Below the pieces are notes generated by a model. The model saw nothing but the letters and a program-made list of their open reading frames with translations, made no database searches and was not told the DNA's origin. From NCBI GenBank assembly GCA_032718475.1, contig JAUCBJ010005393.1, positions 1 to 62,000 on the forward strand: a DNA stretch of 62,000 bases. Reading direction: 5' to 3'. The position numbers and the translations under genes were made by a program. Positions within the stretch are counted from its first letter, which is position 1. Each line of letters begins with the position of its first letter. The stretch is from Nemertoderma westbladi. Lineage: Eukaryota; Xenacoelomorpha; Nemertodermatida; Nemertodermatidae. Below, one piece after another: positions 49,801 through 58,800 of this stretch.

Positions 49801-52800
49801 GACGATACCTTTTCTTACTGGTGGCCTGGCCGGATTTTTTAATTTATGAGCTATTTCGTTACAACAAGCCGTTAAAAATCGTCTATTTCGCAATATTTAG
49901 CCACCTCCGTCAGCTTTATTTTTCGTCTCCTGAATGCTGAAATCTAGATATCATTAGAACCGCCTTCATCTGCAGATTCCGAATATGAAACCCGTTGTAA
50001 ATTTCACCAAGAACTTCCGGAGATATTATCAAAATACTAAGGTGTAAATTTTTGTGACGTAAATCGCTATAATTCTAATGTTTTATTTACTAAATTCTAG
50101 AATATTAATTATGGATAATGAAAAAACAAGATGGAGAGTTTTAAACGCTCAGCTAAATAATAATTAATATTCTAGAATAAAGACAACAAAATATCAGAAT
50201 TATAGCGATTTACGTCTCTAAATTTACACATTAGTATTTGATAATATCTTTACCAATTATTGGTTAAATTTAAAACGGTTTTCAGATTCGGAATCTACAG
50301 ACGAAGGGTACAACACGTAAAATAAAGTCTACGGAGGTGGTTAAACATTGCTAAATAGACATTTTTTAAGGGATTGTTGTATGGAAATAACTGAGAAATG
50401 AAAAAATCCGGTCAGGCCACCAGTAAGAAAAGGTGTCGATCTATCATCATACCGAATTTCGGAGCATTTTATTGAAATTTGAAAAAAATTAGGGGGGGGG
50501 GGGGGGGGGCTCCGACCCCCTAAAAATGGTTGTTGTATTAAGGGTTATGGTGTAGTGGAAGCTAAATCATGCAATAATCGAATGGCCATAACTCAGCTAT
50601 TTTCCCAACTAAATTCAAATGTTTTTCCATATTTGGATTCCTTGTAAGGTTGTAGAATATCTAGAGTACGACTGGAGCAATATCTAGATCTAGATGGTGC
50701 AAATTATTATTATTATATATATTGAAATTTATGTTTTATTATATGGCCATATCCAGGGCCTTCATAAAATAACAGGCCTGGACACAGAGCTGCCCTCAAA
50801 AAAATAAGAGGCCAAGTAGGAAGTTTTCAAGAATAAAATCATAAAGGATTTACACAAATTGCCACTGGAGTTATGTTCTAGAACAAAAATAATTTAATAT
50901 TTTATTAAATACTTGTTGTGTGTTGTGAAATTTTGAAATTATGGTTAGACACTGCAGTGTCAATAACTGTGAAAGTGGGAGTCAGCGGAGTGCATTGAGA
51001 ATTGTTTTTGCTCCACCAAAAAACGTCGAAAAGAGAAAGTTGTGGCAAGAGGCACTACGCGAAAATGGTGTAGTGACATTAACTGATAGTATGAGAGTTT
51101 GTGAGAACCATTTCATTCCAAGTCATGTGATTGGAACAGGGCAAAGAAAGCGCCTTCATAGAGATGCAACACCGTTTTCGTGCCGGGGTAATGTGGGAGC
51201 AAGCTCAAATTCATTTGCATCAACTGCAGAGAAGAGAAGACTTGTAAATGAGGGTGAAAGACTAGATGCGGAGATCAGAGAGTTTTTGTCAAGTGACATA
51301 ATAGTGTCCACATCTCAATTCGATGAGGGCGAACTATCTGAACCAAACAAGCTATTCTATAACTTAATCCAAAATAATGAAAATGTCGTTCATCTTTTCG
51401 GAGAGCATGGTGAAAGCGAAGCTGGTTCTTTAGTCAGTTTAGACAGCAATGGCATGGTGAAAGTTTTCGTTAACGGTAAGAAAATTACGTTGCCGGGGCA
51501 CTTGACAAAATGGGAGAAGATCTCTCGATATAGTGAATTGAATAGTGTGTTAACCTTTGCCAAAGAAGTCGAATGGAATGAAATACATAATGCTACAATA
51601 GAAAGCGTTGTGAAAGACCTACAAGGACTTTCAGATAAGGTAGTTGATGAAAAGCAAAGTAAGTTATTTCGATTTTGCGCAGATCAAATTGAGTTAAGCT
51701 GCACTCCTCCAAATCGAACTAACTGACAATGACTTAACAATTTACCTCGATACGTCATTTCAATATACTACGATGATTGACAGAGGAAAACTCACTGTTC
51801 CTTGTAAGTGGCTTGTATTATATGTTTCACGATGTCTCGCAAGCCTAAAGCTGTTGATGACTGAAGCAAGTACACGAAATAAATTCCTGTCCAGTAAAGC
51901 ACCACGGAAATTATTAGTTGCATTATTTGGACAGCTGCTCGGCATGTCAAAGTGTAAAAGTGGTCACAAAATGGGTGAGGGAACATCGTTGCAGCGCCGG
52001 CTGTCTAATATTCTTCTCAATAATTTCAGAAAAAACGTCGCAAACGAATCAACAAAACGGAAAAAGCAGATAGCTGACGACAAAAAACTCAAAAAGTTGA
52101 AAAGTGTTGGATGATGGAACTATTTACGTCAACATTTTACAAACATGATCGAAATACTAATTCTTTTTGTATAATTTATCTATGAAACGCAATCTTTAAT
52201 TTCAGTTCAGAAAATAAAGTAAATGTTTAATTAATCATTCACGTAATATCAATAAATTATTATCAGATATTAATGGTATCATCAATAAAAATTTAGCTTA
52301 CTTTATAACGAAATGGCTTTATATATAGATAGATATAGATATATAGATGTATAGGCTACTGTATATAGCTTACAGATAACGAAAAAGAGCCCTTACTTAC
52401 CCGTTGCTAGGGCGAAAGTCATACCCGATATAGTGGGGTGGGTGTTGGTCACATAGCCCCAAACTTGTTAGTTCAGCTGTTGCTAAGGAGAAAATCTATG
52501 TTGCTATGGTAACTGACTTAAAAATGTGTCCATTAAACTCCCCATACACGATATAGTACTGATTTCTATTGATCCAATGGCCACAAAGTTGTTTGTTTAC
52601 CCATTGCTAAGGAGAAAGTCACTGTTGCTATGGTAACTGTGACTTAAAAATGTGTCCATTAAATTCCCCATACACGATATAGTACTGATATGTGTTGGTC
52701 CCATGATCATAGAGTGAAATGAAGTAACACTTCCTACTTGGCCTCTTATTTTTTTGAGGGCAGCTCTGTGTCCAGGCCTGTTATTTTATGAAGGCCCTGC

Positions 52801-55800
52801 CATATCCCAATCCATATATCTTATACTCCCATATATGATTTTACTTATGTGTTTTTATGTCTGATGCTTTTTATTTAGCCATTATATAAATATATATTTT
52901 CATTAAATTCTGTATTATCATATAACATTAAATTGTTTTTCTGCCTTCCTACATAACCTATGGTTTCTCTTCTGACTTAACCAAACTTAAACATATTTCA
53001 ATTCACTTCCATATAACCAAATCAACCATGGCACAAAAATATTTGGCCTGAAATATTATATGGTAATCCTTATTGTATGTATATTGTATTATAAAAAACA
53101 TAATTTTTGTAATAAAATATAAATTTATTGTATATTGTATTGTAAAGAATGTATATTGTAGTGTATTGTATGTATAAATGTATGCATCTATTTTGTATGT
53201 ATATAATGATGGCCAGGGCATGTACTAATAATACAGGTTATATAGTAAATTTACTACATTTTGGCCATAGTTTGTTTGCCTATATATAGGTGCATGCATG
53301 TGTGTGATCAGCCTGCATTATGTTGCAATGTCTGCTGACCGAGAACCAGATGAGCGCCTACATGTCATAAATATATTTTTGCTAAGGAAAAATAACAAAA
53401 TTGATCATTATATTAAACTATTAATAAATGGTGGAACTGTATCCGGTATACGGTATAATATACCTGTATATGAATTAATTATCATTATCATTATGTATAT
53501 TATGTTTATTAGTATTTACATTATATATTTGAATATATTATATATATATATACATTATATACTTTGGGAGACACTTTTTTAAAACGCTTGTAGCTAAAGA
53601 ATGGAACCAAAACTAAAGATTATCTGGCTCCTCTTAATAATAATATTAAGGAGAATGGAGATGAAACTAAGTCTGTTTCAAACAGTCATAGTAATCTGGG
53701 CATTATGACCTTAATGATATTTTCTAAAGTGTTTATAATCGAGTTTGGAAAATGAATAGTGGGAGTACTCGGGAACTGAATTAAGGATTGTAATTCACAG
53801 TTTCTAGACATGCTTCCAACATATAATGTGATATTTTATACAAATATTTTAATTTGGAAAATATTTTATGGTTTAGATATTGATGAATGTTTTACCAATA
53901 CTGATAATTGCCACAATAATGCTACTTGTTCAAATGTTGATGGTGGATTCACATGTGATTGCAATTCAGGCTATTCTGGAGATGGTGTATCATGCACTGG
54001 TAAGTTAATCACATAATAATTTATATCAATAGAAAATGTGCAAGTCAATATCCATTGAGTTTGAAATATATAAATTAATGAGAAAAATTATATTTTCATT
54101 TAAATTAGATGATGATGAATGCGATAGCGGTACACACAATTGCCACAGTAATGCCAACTGTACAAATGATGATGGTGGATTCACATGTGATTGCATTTTA
54201 GGCTATTCTGGAGATGGTGTATCATGCACTGGTAAGTTAATCACATAATAATATATCAATAAAAAATGTGCAAGTCAATATCCATTGAGTTTGAAATATA
54301 TATAAATTAATGAGAAAAATATATATTTTCATTTAAATTAGATGATGATGAATGCGATAGCGGTACACACAATTGCCACAATAATGCCATCTGTACAAAT
54401 GATGATGGTGGATTCAGTTGTGAATGTGATACAGGCTTTTCTGGAAATGGTGTATCATGTGCTGGTGAGAAAATCCCGTATTGTTCTAGATACAAATGAG
54501 ATTAATGAATAATAACATAATAATAACACAATTACTCAAGTTCAAATGTGTAATGTAGATTAAATTGCGAACCAAAGATAACAATAACTTAGAGGTTCTC
54601 TATATCAATTAAATATCCATATTTTTTTCAGATCATGATGAATGCAGTTTAGATACACACAACTGTCATGAAAATGCCAACTGCTCAAATACCTATGGTT
54701 GGTTCATGTGCTTTTGCATATCTGGATATGAGGGGAATGGAATAAATAACTGTTCAGGTAGTACTCTATATTACATTTTCAGCTATATTTATAATTATTT
54801 AAAAAATTAACCTTTATCAATCATCAATCATCCCAGGCATGGAAATCAATCAATCTGCTTACTGGGCGGAAAAGCCAACCAACCACCAAGGTTAAGGCTG
54901 AATCACCAGCCGATCGCCTCAATGGTTGGAAAGCCCACTTTGAAAAGCTCCACAATCCTGACAGGGTATTGCCTGATAACTTTATAGAAGTAAAAGTGTC
55001 TGAGTCTGTACTCCCAGATATTCCCATTGGCGATATCTCCTTTGCAGAAGTGAAGGCTGCTGCAAAGAGCATTAAGACCAATCGTGCCAGTGGAGTAGAT
55101 GGTGTTCCCCCTGAGGTCTTTAAAATACCTGAGTGTTTAAAGCTCATCTATCCCACTTTTCGGGGAATCTCATTGATCTCAATTGCTGCAAAGCTATACA
55201 ATAGGATTCTATTAAATCGCATCAGGGATCCCATTGAGAGACTGCTCCGTGGAAATCAGAATGGGTTCCGTAAAGGTCGTGGGACCATGGAGCCCATTTT
55301 GGCACTTAGAAGGATAATTGAAGAATTATCAAAAAAGAACGACAGGCATCTGGCTGTTATCTTTGTTGACTTCTTCAAGGCCTTTGATTCAGTCTCTCGC
55401 TCACGTATGTTCAGCATACTTTCATTATATGGGATTCCTGATGAAATTATTGCAGCAATCAGATCAGTATACGATGGTTCGACAACATTTGTGTCTACTG
55501 TTGACGGTGACACAGAACCATTTGAAGTGTTATGGGGCGTCCTCCAAGGAGACACACTTGCACCATTCTTGTTCATTATTGTGGTTGACTATGTTCTACG
55601 CATGTCCTTAGATCATCATAATGATGATGGGGTGATGATAACTCCACCTACTGGCTCCAGAAGTCGAGGAAATCCTGCCAAGTACCTAACTGATCTAGAC
55701 TTTGCTGGTGACTTAGGAGTACTCTCAGAATCATTAGAGGGAGCCCAACGGCTCCTCAGCTCATTAGAACATGCTGCTTCTAGTGTTGGTCTTTTTATTA

Positions 55801-58800
55801 ACTCCAGAAAGACCAAAATTCTGACCGTTAACTTTGAAAGTCCTCAGCAAGTCTCTGATCGGATGAGCATAAGCTCAAAGGATGGTATGCTTGAGCATGT
55901 GGACGACTTCTGTTACCTGGGATCATGGATCCGGAAGTCAGTTGAGACCCTTCGAATACGCAAGGGAAAGGCATGGGCAGCCTTGAATAGGCTTTCCAGG
56001 ATTTGGAAGTCACCGAGAATTAATCGGAAACTTAAGGTCCGATTATTTAGAGCAGCAGTAGTTCCAGTACTCCTCTACAGGAGTCCATGCTGGGCTCTAA
56101 CTGCTGAGGACACCAAATCTCTGGATGGCACATTCACAAGAATGCTACGCCGGGTTCATTGTGTCAAGTACAATGCACACATCTCCAACCAGACACTATA
56201 TAACATTGGAGGTGTCTCATTGGTTCCCCCGAGCTTGACACTAGAACAAAATCGCCTCCGCTTTGCAGGACATTGCTTTCGCCGTGAGGACCAGCCAGTG
56301 CATAATCTTGTACTTTGGCAGCCTCATGGAGTGAATAAGCATGGTGGACAGCCCATGACTTTCTTGAGACGCATCTTAAAGGACACTGGCCTTAAAGATG
56401 CGGATGATCTAGCAAATGTCATGGGTGATAGGGAGTTGTGGCGGTGCAATTTTGTTAACAAGCCGGCACAGCATTCTTAAAAATGCAGCTGCAATGCAGC
56501 ATGCCGATCCTAGTAGTAGTAGTAGTAGCGATATTTATAATAATTTAAAAAATTAACCTTTATATTCAAAACAATAATATTTTTTTTTTTTATTAAATTT
56601 AAATAAAGATATTGTTTCATATGAATATAGTATAGAAAAAAACAAAAAAAACATATTAACCCTATTACCGAATCGGCCCTATTACCCCCCCGGTAATAGG
56701 GCCGATTCGGTAATCTCCGATTCGAATCGATTCGAATCGGCCCCTTCCTAGTTTTTAGTTGCTGTAACTATGCAACCACATTACGTACCGGCCCAATTTT
56801 TATTGAGAATTAGCCAAATTTAATGCCGCATCTTTTGCAAAAAACGACGTTGCGATTGGATTTCTACTTTTCTATGTGGGTGCCACCTCAAATTTCGGTC
56901 TCCAGCACCAAGTTTTTTGAAATTTTCGAATTTTACAAAGTCATTCGTGATTTAGTAATTATTTATTTTTGGGCTATTTTCATTTATTTTTTATTGGTTT
57001 GGATCAGTCTAATGCTCTATACAAGTATGTAAGTGTAGTGGTACGTCATTTTTGGAGCACCAAAATTAGGGCGTGGCACTTTAAAATTTCAAAATTACTA
57101 TATTCGGAAAATTTACTAAAGTTTTGATTTCGAAGCATTTTTATTGGTTTTCTGGAGCGCTAAATCGATTGAAAGTAATATAGAAGCCTGAAGACTTAGT
57201 GTTTCGCCATTTTTGGTGCACCAAAATTTGAGCGTGGCACGTCAAATTTTGAAAAATACGAGATTCGGAAAATACACTTAAGTTTTGATTTGCAAAGCAT
57301 TTTTATAGGTTTTCTGGAGCACTGAATCGATTGAAAGTAATATAGACGGCTGAAGACTTAGTGGTTCGCCATTTTTGGTGCACCAAAATTAGGGCGTGGC
57401 ACTTCAAATTTTGAAAAATACGAGATTCGGAAAATACACTAAAGTTTTGATTTCAAATCATTTTTATAGGTTTTCTGGAGCGCTAAATCGATTGAAAGTA
57501 ATATAGAAGCCTCAAATCCTTGGTGTACGTAATTTTCGGTGCACCAAAATTAGGGCGTGGCACTTCAAATTTTCAAAATTACTTTATTCGAAAAAAACAC
57601 TGAAGTTTTTATTTCAAAAAATGGCTAACCTCTAAGTCTTCAGGCTTCTATATTACTTTCAATCGATTCAGCGGTCTAGAAAACCTATATAAATGCGTTA
57701 AAATTTCAATTTTGGTTTATTTTCCGAATCTCGTATTTTTCAAAACTTAAAGTGCCACGCCCTAACTTTGGTGCACCAAAAATGGCGAACCTCTAAGTCT
57801 TCAGGCTTCTATATTACTTTCAATCGATTCAGCGGCCCAGAAAACCTATAAAGATGCGTTGAAATAAAAAATTAGGGGCATTTTCTGAATATCTAATTTT
57901 TCAAAATTTGAAGTGCCACGCCCACTTCTTAGGTGCACGAAAAATAGCATCCACTTCAATTTTTGGAAATGGAATATAATCACATTCGATTCAGCGTCTT
58001 GAAAAACCTACTAAATCTAGCCAACACTGCCACACTATTAGTTTTTAGAAAACGAAAAATTTTGTAATTTTGTCCTGGGACTACTTTTATTTTTCATCAA
58101 AATTATGAGTCCCTGCTTATGAAATTTTAACTTTTTAAGGTTTGGTAGTGTTCATCTATAGTTGTTTCACCAACAGCCCAAATTTTGTAGGATTTCATTG
58201 GACGATTTCAAAAATATAATGGGTGGGCCGAATCGCCCCCCCCCCCCCCCCCCCCCCCCCCCAGTGGTGCTAATGGTCAAAACACCCCAGTGGTAATAGG
58301 TTTAAGGATAATAATATGTTGATTAACATTCAAATAATATAGAATGACAAAAACATATTATAAGAAATATAATTATAAACTTTGTAATGTTTGTTTTTTT
58401 GTCTACTTTTTTAATTAATAGTATTGTAAAAAGTTTATAAATATTTATTTCATTAGTCTGAATTATGTTATTTGTATACAATTATAATAGTATAAAATTA
58501 TTAAAATTTGTTATAAGATATACATGCATACATAATATTCATTTTTTATTCGCAATTGCAATACATTTATTTTTACATTCAATGTTGCAGATATTAATGA
58601 ATGCTTAACAAACATTAATAATTGCAACAATAATGCCAACTGTACAAATACTGATGGTGGATTCACATGTGATTGCAATTCAGGCTATTCTGGAGATGGT
58701 GTATCATGCACTGGTAAGTTAATCACATAATAATTTATCACTAAATAATGTGCAAGTCAATATCCATTGAGTTGGAAATATATATAAATCAATGAGAAAA

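Larger units (their letters stand above)
50754..52799 (+). mobile_element. P-like DNA transposon with THAP protein and ~71-base perfect terminal inverted repeats
   Basis: Terminal repeats start CAGGGCCTTCATAAAATAAC at 50754 and are matched by the complement ending at 52799, without mismatch for about 71 bases. CCATATC flanks both ends (50747-50753 and 52800-52806), and an eighth base C can be counted depending on the border, which fits the 8-base duplication of P elements. It contains the THAP protein and, before the right end, subterminal repeats (52400-52700). Confidence 0.8.

Noticed and set aside
51659-51682. Intron of 24 bases (GTAAGT to GCGCAG) in the THAP gene
   Set aside because: Far too short to be spliced, and it would keep the frame that stops soon after.
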